Assembly (NCBI RefSeq): GCF_013201075.1
Contig: NZ_CP053708.1
Location: forward strand, 1,925,501-1,989,500
Direction: 5' to 3'
DNA length: 64,000 nt
Origin: Lichenicola cladoniae
GTDB lineage: Bacteria > Pseudomonadota > Alphaproteobacteria > Acetobacterales > Acetobacteraceae
The position numbers were made by a program, and so were the translations under genes. The notes under the pieces are model-generated. The model searched no databases. It had not been told where the DNA came from and saw nothing but the letters and a program-made list of their open reading frames with translations. This document shows, in pieces, positions 19,060 through 29,008 of the stretch; position 1 is the first letter of the stretch; the number at the start of each line of letters is the position of its first letter.

Positions 19060-19707
19060 CTATATCGCTTCGTAAATATTCACCGCCTCGCGGACCGTCG
19101 AACACATGTGAAACTTAGTTTTGTGTATGACTGCTCCTGTATCGCAGTGCTCACGGATAAAGCCCATGTCATGTGAAACAATGATCAACGCGCGATCGAC
19201 ACGTCGGCCGAAAAGCTCGTCCTGGCAGCGTCTCAAAAAACGGGCATCACCAACCATGATCACTTCATCGATGAGGTAGCATTCGAACTCGATGACGATC
19301 GAAAGCGCAAACGCCAGGCGTGCCCGCATGCCCGAAGAGTATGTTTTAACAGGCTCGCCGAGTTGTGTTCCAAGCTGGGCGAAGTCATCTACGAAGGCAC
19401 GGGTGTCCATGTAGTCAAGATTGTAGATACGACAGATGAAGCGAAGATTATCTAGTCCGCTCAAGCTCCCTTGAAAGGCACCGCCGAAGGCGAGGGGCCA
19501 GGACACGCTCATCGTCCGTTCGACAGAACCGCTTGTCGGAAGCTCTACGCCCCCGATGATCTTGATAAGCGTCGACTTCCCAGCGCCGTTCTGCCCTAAC
19601 ACACCAAGTTTCTGACCTCGCTCTAATTGAAAATTGACCCGATCAAGGACCCGACGTCTGCCTTTGGCAACGTGGTAATCCTTTACGATATCGATACAAC
19701 GTATCAT
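19060..19707 (-). CDS. Capsule exporter ATPase (KpsT/Wzt type)
   Basis: A 215-residue ABC ATPase. Walker A is GQNGAGKST, the signature is YSSGMRARLAFALS, Walker B is CYLIDEV, and the switch histidine is in IVSHD. The YSSGM form and short length are typical of polysaccharide exporters of the KpsT/Wzt class, which lack the long C-terminal sugar-recognition domain seen in O-antigen Wzt. The ATG at 19707 overlaps the permease stop (ATGA). With the permease it would move the finished chain across the inner membrane using ATP. It converges with the FkbM-type gene. Confidence 0.92.
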   Translation of the reverse strand: MIRCIDIVKDYHVAKGRRRVLDRVNFQLERGQKLGVLGQNGAGKSTLIKIIGGVELPTSGSVERTMSVSWPLAFGGAFQGSLSGLDNLRFICRIYNLDYMDTRAFVDDFAQLGTQLGEPVKTYSSGMRARLAFALSIVIEFECYLIDEVIMVGDARFLRRCQDELFGRRVDRALIIVSHDMGFIREHCDTGAVIHKTKFHMCSTVREAVNIYEAI

Positions 19708-20492
19708 TGGATCGCTATGTATTTGCGGACCCTCAGGGTCAAAGACAGGCCAATCAGGATCATCAAAAGTGTGATCCACGCGTCATACACAACGTCGAAG
19801 TGAGCATGGACGCCATAGCCGAACCAGCCACCGCGTATCATTTCGATGTTATTGACACTCGGCGACCATAGGAGGATCCAGCGAAAGTGCGGCGGAAGCC
19901 AATCGACCATGGTAAAGGCGCCTGTGAAAGGCAACGCCAGGTAAGACAACACCCCTACTGACTTCTCTACCAGTTCAGACAACTCACTCAGGGCAGCGAT
20001 CAATAACGCGCTGCCAAGGGAGAAAAACATCTGAAATACCAGACCAAAATACAGCAGGCCATAATCTTCTGGCGGTGCCATGAAGCCAAGCACCATCGCG
20101 CCTGCCGCCACAAGTACTCCAGCAATCAGGGTCCCTGCCACCTCCAGTAATACACGCGCCAGAATTATATCCAACGGCGTGACCTGTCGATGAAATAGAA
20201 GGCTTCCATTGGACTCGAATGCTTTGACTGCACGCATAATACAATGTCGCCACATCGTGAGCGGTACATACCCGGTGACGACAATCGCCGTCATCGGTAA
20301 GCCATGCTCATGTGCCGGCCGTATCGCAGTCCATAGTATGGCTACCCCAGCGCAGAAAAGGATAGGCTCGCCAACTACCCAGAGAAATCCGATGTTTTCG
20401 CGGCCGTAGCGCGTATGCAACTCCCGAATGATGAGCGCGCCAATAACACGCAGCTGAACTCGTATTAGGGTGAGAAGAGATACGACTGGCAT
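19704..20492 (-). CDS. Capsule exporter permease (KpsM/Wzm type, ABC-2)
   Basis: A 262-residue membrane protein with about six hydrophobic segments. The N-terminal RELHTRYGRENIGFLWVVGEP and central LTMWRHCIMRAVKAFESNGS match ABC-2 polysaccharide permeases of the KpsM group. The stop overlaps the ATPase start, and it begins six bases after the KpsE-like gene ends. It forms the inner-membrane pore of the capsule exporter. Confidence 0.92.
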   Translation of the reverse strand: MPVVSLLTLIRVQLRVIGALIIRELHTRYGRENIGFLWVVGEPILFCAGVAILWTAIRPAHEHGLPMTAIVVTGYVPLTMWRHCIMRAVKAFESNGSLLFHRQVTPLDIILARVLLEVAGTLIAGVLVAAGAMVLGFMAPPEDYGLLYFGLVFQMFFSLGSALLIAALSELSELVEKSVGVLSYLALPFTGAFTMVDWLPPHFRWILLWSPSVNNIEMIRGGWFGYGVHAHFDVVYDAWITLLMILIGLSLTLRVRKYIAIQ

Positions 20493-20498
20493 CGCCTG

Positions 20499-21671
20499 CT
20501 AAACCAACTGATGCTCACGTGCGCCATTTATCAGCAAGCGGCCCATGAGATACAAGCCCAGGAAGCTTGCGAACACAACGAGGACCGACACCGTGCTCCG
20601 TGGATAAGACGCGTAGTCTGGCCGGTTTGGCTGTGAAATCTCGTCGAGATACATGAGTTGGCGGTCAGCTTGCGTCTTGGCGGTCTGCATGGCCGTCGCA
20701 GCGACCAGCAGTTCTTTCTCAGCAAGTTCGCGCTGAACCGTCAGGTCCTCATACGCCGTGATCTTCGGAACCAGCGATGTATCAGAACCGGTAATCCCAC
20801 CGCTGGCGTTCGCTATCTGCGCCAGAAGCGCCGACATCCGACGCTTGTAGACTGCAATCATCGGGCTGTTGGGCGTCGACACTTCCAACTGCGCTAACTG
20901 GACCTGCGTCGAGGTAACCATCGCCTGCAAGTCGGTGATCGCCTTTAACATCGGCTCCGACTGCTTTAAGGGATCCAGCAGCGCTTCGCGATTTCTATAC
21001 TCTGCCATTTGCGCAGAAATTGACCTCAAGTGACTCTCGGCAAGGGAAACTTCGCGCACTGAGGCACTGATTGTGTTCTCACGTTGCCGGTCATTCATTC
21101 GATTGATCAACTGCTCGGCGGCTTTCAATTCCGCAACCGCCACACGCTGAGAGTCCTGCGCACGAAATGTCCGAACCGTTAAAGTCGAAATAGACGTGGT
21201 GCTATCGAGCTCCGCAATGATGTGCTTCTGATAGAAGCGGAAGAAGCTTTCGAAAGTTTGAGACCGGAAAACTCCAGGAAAGCGGCTGAGCGGATCAGCT
21301 TCGGGACGATCGAAAACTGCCCGAAGATCTTGTTGTTGCAGCATCTCTTGCGCCGCGTCGCGAGACATTATGAAATTCTGGACCGCGTACGTATCCTCGC
21401 TCGCAGAACTCCCACCGCCGACCGTCAGGAGACTAGACAGCATGCCAGGAGACTGGTTTCCCTGCCCCCGGACAACGAATTGCGCCTGCGACACATACTG
21501 TGGGGCTGCGAAAAGCCCGAAATAGACGGCAGCAACGAGAGTCGGAAGAACGACGAACACCAGAAACGATACTCTCCGCGCGCGGCTAGAGCCTGACGAA
21601 AAGCCGTGACGATCTTGCTGCCGCTGGAGTAAAGCACCAGCAGCAACGCCCGGAAGATCAAATCCATCCAT
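20499..21671 (-). CDS. Capsule export inner-membrane protein (KpsE type)
   Basis: A 390-residue protein with two membrane segments: one near the N-terminus (VSFLVFVVLPTLVAAVYFGL) and one at the C-terminus (STVSVLVVFASFLGLYLMG). The middle is long, helical and probably coiled-coil in the periplasm. QPNRPDYASYPRS before the second segment is the proline-rich motif of polysaccharide co-polymerases. KpsE-like proteins bridge the ABC exporter and the outer-membrane channel. The ATG at 21671 is chosen because a good promoter ends just before it; a longer frame continues upstream to 21740. Order: kpsE-, kpsM-, kpsT-like. Confidence 0.88.
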   Translation of the reverse strand: MDGFDLPGVAAGALLQRQQDRHGFSSGSSRARRVSFLVFVVLPTLVAAVYFGLFAAPQYVSQAQFVVRGQGNQSPGMLSSLLTVGGGSSASEDTYAVQNFIMSRDAAQEMLQQQDLRAVFDRPEADPLSRFPGVFRSQTFESFFRFYQKHIIAELDSTTSISTLTVRTFRAQDSQRVAVAELKAAEQLINRMNDRQRENTISASVREVSLAESHLRSISAQMAEYRNREALLDPLKQSEPMLKAITDLQAMVTSTQVQLAQLEVSTPNSPMIAVYKRRMSALLAQIANASGGITGSDTSLVPKITAYEDLTVQRELAEKELLVAATAMQTAKTQADRQLMYLDEISQPNRPDYASYPRSTVSVLVVFASFLGLYLMGRLLINGAREHQLV

Positions 21672-21677
21672 GTTGAC

Positions 21678-21707
21678 AGTATAACACGGAGCAACCGCGC
21701 CGTTCAA
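21678..21707 (-). promoter_or_regulatory. Predicted sigma-70-type promoter of the kpsEMT-like operon
   Basis: On the minus strand TTGAAC (21707-21702) and TATACT (21683-21678) are separated by 18 bp. The expected transcription start falls on or next to the ATG at 21671, so the mRNA may be leaderless. No other promoter-like pair was found in the 230-bp gap to the upstream gene. Confidence 0.5.
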
Positions 21708-21900
21708 GATTTGTGGTTCCTCGCGTAATCGTGAGCGCACCGACCTTGAAAAAGGTGGAACTTAGAGCGAATAGCACAAATAAGCGATCGGTGGATCGAG
21801 GAATTGCCCTTCAACGGCAGTCGTTCGCAGCAGCTTTAAACAAGTCCCACCTCTCCCATCTATCGTGCGTACACCAGTCACGATTTGATGCACGAGAACG

Positions 21901-23253
21901 TCACCTCGGTGTCAGCGACGGCCAGGAAACGATCCCTCGGCTTTCGGGTGGCTGCGGCGCGCTTTTGACTGGAGATGGCGCATAGACCTGCGGAACTATT
22001 CCAATCGCAACCGTCGACGGATATCTCGGGGCATTCAAGTAATATACGCGAGCTTGCCCATGAGAAAAATTTACGAACGCTGCATCAAAAACGAAATTGG
22101 TTGCGGCGGTGCCGTCCGTGTCATCAATTAAATACTTGTCGATAAAGTCGGCTTTAAGCAGCCCTGCGCTGATTTGGGTCTGCCATCCATCTTCTTTGAT
22201 TGCAGATGCGGCTGGGATCTGAGCCGGGGTTGTGACCGAAGGATCTTGTCCTTGGTATGAGAAAAAATCCAGTCGTATGGACCCTTCATCAAAATACGAT
22301 GGGCTGGTGACTGACCATATTCCCCACTTGCATGCTTCGAACTTCGCAAGACCGATGTGGATCATCGTCGCGGACCCGCCGGGGACCTTACATGAGTTGT
22401 TGATACATGGTCCTTCGCCGGGAGTCGTGATCAGCTTGAGCCCGCTGCGGGCTGCATAGGTGAAAAGGTTAGCCGCCTGCAAATCATCTTCACGGCCAAG
22501 TATGAACGTGTCGAGATGAGAGATCTGATAAGATAGGATTTGGGGGGATTGGGACCACCAAGGCCAGTTTCTGGCATTGTCAATTACCGATCCATCAAAG
22601 TTCTTGTCTGCGTAGATTTCGTTGTCGAAGAACTGGCCGAAGAAATCGCGTACTATCGTCCGACCAGCAGTATGAATCCTAATGCCCAGTGTGCAGTTCA
22701 TGCACATGATACGCTGGATAGTGATGCCGCCTCCAATGCGCTCCACGTCGAAGAGGTAGCCATATTCACGCGGCTTCCAGTCACTCGCGGTGACCGGTTG
22801 ATCCTCGTAAGCCGCGATGTCACTCCAAATAGAACCACTCGAGGAATTACCGATGATCTGGATCACAGGTTTGTTCAGGAATGTCACATGTAACACGGTA
22901 CCGGAGGCGATCTTCCCTCCAGCCGGCTCCTGCCACCCGGCTCCAGTGACATTGACATGGCAATCGGCCAGGAGGATCTGTGAATCAAGTCGATAGATAC
23001 GCGAAGACAAATGGACTGCCTGCTGTGTGGCGCAAGCGGCAGCGATAGCCCGATTTACGCTGGGTGCATCATCTGTCCCATCTGACGTCATTCGGTAATC
23101 CTCCGGATAGATACCAAATCGCGACACCGGTACAATGTCGGCTACATGGGCTTCACTATGGTCAGACTTAGGTCCATCTGTACGTCCGGTCGCTATGCTA
23201 GGGATGAAGCACAAACATAAACCCATATACCGGAGCGTCCTCAGCATGAGCAT
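21901..23253 (-). CDS. Secreted beta-helix (pectate-lyase-like) protein
   Basis: A 450-residue protein with an N-terminal hydrophobic signal (LMLRTLRYMGLCLCF). After the signal, FGIYPEDYRMTSDGTDDAPS and VNRAIAAAC match the start of the pectate-lyase-3/GH28-like right-handed beta-helix (the usual DGxTDDT-AI element). Many later asparagine- and glycine-rich turns are consistent with beta-helix coils. Proteins of this sort in capsule loci may cut or bind the polysaccharide (phage-tailspike-like or glycan lyase); catalytic residues cannot be assigned here. The start is ATG 23253; the frame is open further upstream but there it lies over the gmd remnant. AT-richer than flanking genes. Confidence 0.7.
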   Translation of the reverse strand: MLMLRTLRYMGLCLCFIPSIATGRTDGPKSDHSEAHVADIVPVSRFGIYPEDYRMTSDGTDDAPSVNRAIAAACATQQAVHLSSRIYRLDSQILLADCHVNVTGAGWQEPAGGKIASGTVLHVTFLNKPVIQIIGNSSSGSIWSDIAAYEDQPVTASDWKPREYGYLFDVERIGGGITIQRIMCMNCTLGIRIHTAGRTIVRDFFGQFFDNEIYADKNFDGSVIDNARNWPWWSQSPQILSYQISHLDTFILGREDDLQAANLFTYAARSGLKLITTPGEGPCINNSCKVPGGSATMIHIGLAKFEACKWGIWSVTSPSYFDEGSIRLDFFSYQGQDPSVTTPAQIPAASAIKEDGWQTQISAGLLKADFIDKYLIDDTDGTAATNFVFDAAFVNFSHGQARVYYLNAPRYPSTVAIGIVPQVYAPSPVKSAPQPPESRGIVSWPSLTPR

Positions 23254-23274
23254 GATCTCGATGTGCTTCCTTGA

Positions 23275-24023
<749 letters not shown>

Positions 24024-24097
24024 CAGAAAGCGCATCGGCGCTCTGAACGAATGGCCGTTGCCGCGGTGGTGTCTACCTCGCCTAGGTTTAGACAAGA

Positions 24098-24140
24098 TAA
24101 AAAAGGACCTGTTCGTGCACCGTTGATCGCGAACAGGTCC
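24098..24140 (-). terminator. Rho-independent terminator of the DUF4214 gene
   Basis: An 11-bp perfect inverted repeat, GGACCTGTTCG at 24105-24115 and CGAACAGGTCC at 24130-24140, with a 14-base loop. On the minus strand a TTTTTT run follows. It lies about 15 bp after the stop of the DUF4214 protein gene. Confidence 0.9.
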
Positions 24141-24155
24141 CCGTCGATCTTTCAG

Positions 24156-25613
24156 CTACTTCGCAATGAACACCGATGCATCGTGGGTCGCAACCGATGT
24201 GCGTAGCTTGCTTTCCATGCTATCCGAGATGCCGAGTGCCACAACAGAACGGTCGGTTCCGGCGTTCAGCGTGTTGACCCAGCTCTGCAGCCCGGCACTA
24301 TCCGGAGTCCTGCCAAGTCCATGCTGGTAGAGACCCGTTACAAAAGCCGCATTACTCAACTGTCCAAAATCACTCTTGAACTCGGCTGAGTTGATGAACT
24401 CGCTTGCCATAGTCTGCAACGAAGTCCCCGACTGCGCTTCGGTGATGAATTGCGACGCTCCGCCCACATCTGGCGCGCGACCAAGCGTAGTCTCATACAG
24501 ACGATAGACCTCCCCGTAGGTGGCATCTCCGCTGTAGCCGAGCGTGCTGATGACGTTGTTGGCACTTTCAGCGAACTGCATCGCGATGGTGCCCCGGCTT
24601 GCCCCCGAATCCAGGGCCGAAATCGCGCCATTGTCCAGTGCGGTCGCTGCGGTGTTGCCGGTGTTCTGTGCCAGAATGCCGACGAACTGCGTGTTGGTCA
24701 GCGTTCCGTGTGCCGCGGTGAACTCGGCCGAATTGATGAACATGTTCCCGGCGGAGGCAAGCGGTACCGTTCCAGTGTTGACCAGATTGCTCATCTGCTT
24801 AAGTCCCCCGAGGTCGGGCGCGCGGCCGAGGACAGCCTGGTAGAGATGCGCCAGCGTCTCAGAATTCCCGGACGGATCGACAATGGAAACGCCGTCTGTG
24901 AAGCCGATCGCCTGGCCATTCTGAACAGTATTCGTTCCGTCGCGCCCGGAAATGGTATCCTTCACGACGTTCGTCGTGGTTCCGCTCGCTGCAATACGGT
25001 AATTGCTGCTTGATCCGCTTAACCGCCGGCTCACCGCGCCAAGATTGTCGCCAACTGCAAACCCGCCGAAACCGTCGGCCGCCACTTTCAGCGTGCCGGC
25101 GCCAAATGAGCCCGATACTGCCTGCGATGCCACCATCGTCGCGCCATTCATGACCCGAAGGACGCCATCGATATAGGTCACCGACGTAGCTGCACCAACA
25201 CTACGGAAGTCGATCGTGTCGCTACCGCTGAAGCCAGTGACGGCACCGGTAACGATTGACCCGAGTTGGCTGAATCCTAATGTGCCGTTTGGGCCACTGA
25301 ACGTGACCGGCGCTGTTATGTTGATCGGTAGATCGGAGGAAAGGTTGAACGTCCCCGAAGGACCGATCGTTAGCGATGACAAAGCCTCGGCAGAGATCGG
25401 GCTCACCAGGTTTAGGGTCGCACCGTTCTGCACGGTAAACGCCGATTGAACACTGACCAGAAGCCCACCGAGGGTAACGACCACCGGGTCACCCGCAGGG
25501 GTTCCCGAATCCCGGGTCACCAGCACCATCGATGCCAAACTGGCTGAGGCAAGGTCCACTGTTTGTGAGCTGTCCATTGTCTGCGACTGCAAAACGGCTA
25601 ACGTCTTTACCAT
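24156..25613 (-). CDS. DUF4214 repeat protein, probably surface-exposed or secreted
   Basis: A 485-residue protein. The first 240 residues are threonine/serine/glycine-rich beta-type sequence (LVSPISAEALSSLTIG, GFSGSDTIDFRSVG) without a signal peptide, resembling type-I-secreted adhesins and surface-layer proteins. Three DUF4214-type units follow: LYQAVLGRAPDLGGLKQ (about residue 257), LYETTLGRAPDVGGASQF (about 372) and LYQHGLGRTPDSAGLQSW (about 428), each with NSAEF-like ends in the first two. DUF4214 units occur in proteins linked to polysaccharide and S-layers; the biochemical role is unclear. GGGAG lies eight bases before the ATG. No type I secretion genes lie nearby. Confidence 0.8.
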   Translation of the reverse strand: MVKTLAVLQSQTMDSSQTVDLASASLASMVLVTRDSGTPAGDPVVVTLGGLLVSVQSAFTVQNGATLNLVSPISAEALSSLTIGPSGTFNLSSDLPINITAPVTFSGPNGTLGFSQLGSIVTGAVTGFSGSDTIDFRSVGAATSVTYIDGVLRVMNGATMVASQAVSGSFGAGTLKVAADGFGGFAVGDNLGAVSRRLSGSSSNYRIAASGTTTNVVKDTISGRDGTNTVQNGQAIGFTDGVSIVDPSGNSETLAHLYQAVLGRAPDLGGLKQMSNLVNTGTVPLASAGNMFINSAEFTAAHGTLTNTQFVGILAQNTGNTAATALDNGAISALDSGASRGTIAMQFAESANNVISTLGYSGDATYGEVYRLYETTLGRAPDVGGASQFITEAQSGTSLQTMASEFINSAEFKSDFGQLSNAAFVTGLYQHGLGRTPDSAGLQSWVNTLNAGTDRSVVALGISDSMESKLRTSVATHDASVFIAK

Positions 25614-26351
25614 TTGTTCTACTCCCAGCGGAGCTTTCCTTCTGACAGGTTAAACTCGCACTCTGATGTGTATGACGACTCTTTCTGTAAACCTAACTGA
25701 TTCTTCATAGTCCACGTTTTAAACTGTTCCCGAAATTTGAAGCACTATTCCGGATTTCGATGACTCTCTTGTTTTGTTCGAGACTGTCAGGTTAGGTCAT
25801 GATAGTCCCGACTTGAAAGATAAAGCCCGGTAAGACATCGATGCTACTAAACTCCGAGCCACAGGCTGCCAAATACTTCCAATTCCAGGCAGACTTAATC
25901 CGCTGGGAGCCGGCTTTCCGCGGCCGCGATCCATCACATACAATCTCCATGCGTGATCGAAGAGCCGTCCAAAGCCTGTCCAGAAGTAAATTCTTGGCAT
26001 CGCCCGCCGCTCTGGGCAATATAGGCTTCAGCTAAATGCAGTAACACGCCTTGTATGCCTATCAAAAGCTGCGTTTTAGAATGGTTTGACCGAGCTGATG
26101 GGCCGGAGCCGTAACGAATCCACGGAGCCATTCCCGGTTCAAAAGCAACCGATGAATCCTGTCACCTGGCAGAAAACGTTATAACAAAGTCGAAACTTCT
26201 ATGCCTTGGCGCGGCTAAAGACAAACACACCTTGTCTCGCCCAGTCTCGCCCGTTGGCCTCGAGCGAAAGGCCAGGTCCCGGATGGCAGAGCCGATCCAG
26301 GCGAAGAACCGCCTTGGAGAGCTGTCAATCGTCCCATCTCAGGATCGATCG
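25614..26351. other. Gene-free stretch right of the DUF4214 gene
   Basis: About 740 bp with only short open frames (the longest about 75 codons, none with a convincing start region or recognisable motif). Base composition is mixed and AT-richer than average. No inverted or direct repeats, insertion-sequence ends or tRNA fragment could be identified. It may be decayed DNA at the right edge of the AT-richer island. Confidence 0.5.
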
Positions 26352-27647
26352 TCAATCACCTGATCCCGCCGACACGGCGACCGTCGCATTGCTCGCGTAA
26401 CCATCGATCAATTGCATGGCCGACCGGACACTGTCATCCCAGCCGGGAACCGGCAGATCTCGCAGCGACGCGCGTTGCGCCTCACGATCCGTATCGTTAC
26501 CGGTAAAAGCCTCGACCTTGCGTTTCCAGGCCATCGTGTCGAGCGGGTCGAGCATGTAAGGCCGTCCGCCGCCTACTTCTCGAAACACCGGGATGTCGGA
26601 GCATATCGCCGGCACCCCCAGCGAAAGCGCCTCCGCCAGCGGTAATCCATAGCCCTCGGCAAAAGACGGGAACAGCAGGGCCCGGGCGCCTTTCAGAAGA
26701 CGCACCACCTCCTCGTCTGGGAGGGCGTTGTGTTCCTTCACCACGCCCTTGAGTGCCGGGCAGCGCTCGATCATGTCGAGCACCTGCTCGTTTTCCCAGC
26801 CCCGCTTGCCGATCAGGACCAGATGCGGCGCCTGCTCGCCATGCTCCTCCACCAGCCGACGCCACAGATTGAGCAGGAGCAGGTGGTTCTTGCGGGCCTC
26901 GATCGTTCCGAGGCAGATGAAATACGGATGCGGCACCGGTCCGGTCGCGGCGTCCGGTCCGATGCGAGCGTTCGGCAGCGCACGCAGATGCACGCCATGC
27001 GGGATAACCCACACCGGCACGTGCGGACGACCGGCTCGCTCGAGATACGGCAGCAACGAGCCACGCACCGCTTCCGACGGCACCAGAACCGCATCCGCCT
27101 GCCGGACCACCGTGTCGATCCGGGACGCATGCCGGGCCGGCTCGCGCTCCCGGGAATACTCGGGAAACTCCAGCGGGATCAGGTCGTGCACCATCGGCAC
27201 GAAGGCGGCACCGCGCTTCGCGATCGCCTGCGCCACCACCGCCGGACGGGTCAGGTGATGATGCGACAACAGCAGATACACACGCCGCCGCAGATCGCCG
27301 GACGCCGGGCGGTGCGGGTTGCGGTCGCTCCGCGGCAGCATCAGCCCGTGCAGCAGACGACGGCCGAGCCGCACTGCGGTGGTGTCATCGACGACTCCCG
27401 CATCCCATCGCGCCGCGAGCGCCTCGACGAAGCGAGCCGTCGCATCGAACGGCAGGCTGCCGAAGCGGCCCAGCGGATGCAGCGCCACGAACTCGACGCG
27501 CTCCGGCGCATGCGACAGCAGATACACGGCATAGGCCAACTCGACCCGGTCGATACCGGTCGGCACATCCGCGCCGGCGCGTGACAGCAGCCGGGACAAG
27601 TCGAGTGTCACGAATGGCGCGATCTGCGCACGGCCCAACACATTCAT
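26352..27647 (-). CDS. GT4-type glycosyltransferase
   Basis: A 431-residue GT-B glycosyltransferase of family 4. Key elements are VPMVHDLIPLEFPEYSRE, CLGTIEARKNHLLLLNLW, LVLIGKRGWENE and SFAEGYGLPLAEALSLGVPA with the conserved glutamates. It resembles the GT domain of the gene at 15639. The ATG at 27647 overlaps the stop of kpsS (ATGA), so it is translated with the KpsC/KpsS block. Role: probably adds a sugar to the capsule chain; substrate unknown. Confidence 0.9.
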   Translation of the reverse strand: MNVLGRAQIAPFVTLDLSRLLSRAGADVPTGIDRVELAYAVYLLSHAPERVEFVALHPLGRFGSLPFDATARFVEALAARWDAGVVDDTTAVRLGRRLLHGLMLPRSDRNPHRPASGDLRRRVYLLLSHHHLTRPAVVAQAIAKRGAAFVPMVHDLIPLEFPEYSREREPARHASRIDTVVRQADAVLVPSEAVRGSLLPYLERAGRPHVPVWVIPHGVHLRALPNARIGPDAATGPVPHPYFICLGTIEARKNHLLLLNLWRRLVEEHGEQAPHLVLIGKRGWENEQVLDMIERCPALKGVVKEHNALPDEEVVRLLKGARALLFPSFAEGYGLPLAEALSLGVPAICSDIPVFREVGGGRPYMLDPLDTMAWKRKVEAFTGNDTDREAQRASLRDLPVPGWDDSVRSAMQLIDGYASNATVAVSAGSGD

Positions 27648-29008
27648 GCCGTCGGGCCGTGGGACCTGACAAGCCCGGGTGAGGGACGGCGGTCCCGGCT
27701 ACGCTCGACCAGCAGGGCCTGCCTGTTGGCCTGCGCCGCGCGCGAGCCCTCCGCGAAATGGATCGGGCTATGCGCCTTCAGCCGTGCAATCGCACCGGCC
27801 ACCAGCTTGTCGATTGCGGGCTCCGAGAAAAACCCGCCGGCAATCAGGCAGCGCTCGATCAGGACGCGTCGATATGCGTCGAACGTCGGTTCGTCCGGCC
27901 GCCCGGGATTGCTCCAGAACGCATCGAGCGTGCCCTGGAAGGTGATGTCGCGAATATCATACACCGCCTGTCCCAGGGTGATCACCGGAACGCCGCAGGC
28001 AAGTGCGAGCGTACCGGTGGTGCTGTTGATGGTGACGAGCCCTTCGGCCGCCTCGACCAGCAGCGCGATATCGCCACGCTCCAGGTAATGCACCCGCTCG
28101 CCGACCCCGTGCGCCGCCGCCTGCATGGCAACCTCGCTGCGCCAGTCACGCACGCCGTTATCGAGCGGGTGTTCCTTGATGATCAGGCTCACCTCGCCCG
28201 GCGCATTGCCGGCGAACGAGGCGATCACGTGGCGGATCGCATCCGCCATGCTGCTGAACGAGGAGTGCAGCCGAACCTGCGCATCGGCGTCGAGCTGAAG
28301 CGGAAACAGCATGTAGGGAGTGCCGCTGTTCATCAGCAGCGACAGCGTCTGTTCCGTACGCACCGATGCCGCAGTCCGACGGGACAGCTTGCGCAACCAG
28401 CCAACGCCCTCCGTCAGCGGATGCCATGGACGGTAATTGTCCCAATGCGGAAAACGCCAGCGGGTGAGGAGATCCGCGGTGTTGTAGGCGACACCTTGCA
28501 ACGCCCGCGTTCGGAACGATGACGGCACCACATGATGGGGCGGGGCGGGGGAAAGCCGGGCGGCCTGGTCGCGGTAATAGTCCGGGTCGCGCGGCAGGCT
28601 CGAATGACCGTTGACGCCGCCGAGTTCGAGCGTGACCCAGTCCGGCCGCAGATAGCCCTCTTCGAACACGTGCACGGGAATGTGCAGGCGGGCACAGACG
28701 GCGATCGCGGCCCGGTGCAGCGGCCGGCAGTCGCCGAACAGCAGCACGTCCGTGACGCCGCGCTCGACCAGGATGGTCTGCAGCGTGGCCGGCCAGTCGG
28801 CCATCTTTCCGGTGAAGTCGATGCCACCCGGGAGGCGCCAGTACAGCCGGTCACCCCCATTGAAGTTGACCTTGAACACGCGGTAGCCCTCGTGGCGCAG
28901 TGCCTGTCCGATGCGCTGGAAGAACGGGCCCATCAGCCCTTGCAGCAGCAGGATGGTCCTGGCCGGCCCTGCCGGTGGCGCGATATCGAGGGTAGGGATC
29001 TCAGGCAT
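27644..29008 (-). CDS. kpsS: Capsule synthesis protein KpsS-like (Kdo transferase)
   Basis: A 454-residue member of the Capsule_synth family. Characteristic elements are ILLLQGLMGPFFQRIGQAL, FNGGDRLYW, LFGDCRPLHRAA, VHVFEEGYLRPDWVTLE, PLQLDADAQVR and LVTINSTTGTLALACGVPVI. KpsS adds the first beta-Kdo to phosphatidylglycerol in group 2 capsule linkers (family knowledge). The ATG at 29008 overlaps the kpsC stop by eight bases; an in-frame ATG at 29047 would overlap more. The order kpsC-kpsS matches classical loci. The GT4 gene is coupled downstream. Confidence 0.88.
   Translation of the reverse strand: MPEIPTLDIAPPAGPARTILLLQGLMGPFFQRIGQALRHEGYRVFKVNFNGGDRLYWRLPGGIDFTGKMADWPATLQTILVERGVTDVLLFGDCRPLHRAAIAVCARLHIPVHVFEEGYLRPDWVTLELGGVNGHSSLPRDPDYYRDQAARLSPAPPHHVVPSSFRTRALQGVAYNTADLLTRWRFPHWDNYRPWHPLTEGVGWLRKLSRRTAASVRTEQTLSLLMNSGTPYMLFPLQLDADAQVRLHSSFSSMADAIRHVIASFAGNAPGEVSLIIKEHPLDNGVRDWRSEVAMQAAAHGVGERVHYLERGDIALLVEAAEGLVTINSTTGTLALACGVPVITLGQAVYDIRDITFQGTLDAFWSNPGRPDEPTFDAYRRVLIERCLIAGGFFSEPAIDKLVAGAIARLKAHSPIHFAEGSRAAQANRQALLVERSRDRRPSPGLVRSHGPTA

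Noticed and set aside
25792-26131. Short opposed open frames as remnants of a transposase
   Set aside because: No transposase motif, no inverted repeats and no target duplication could be seen.
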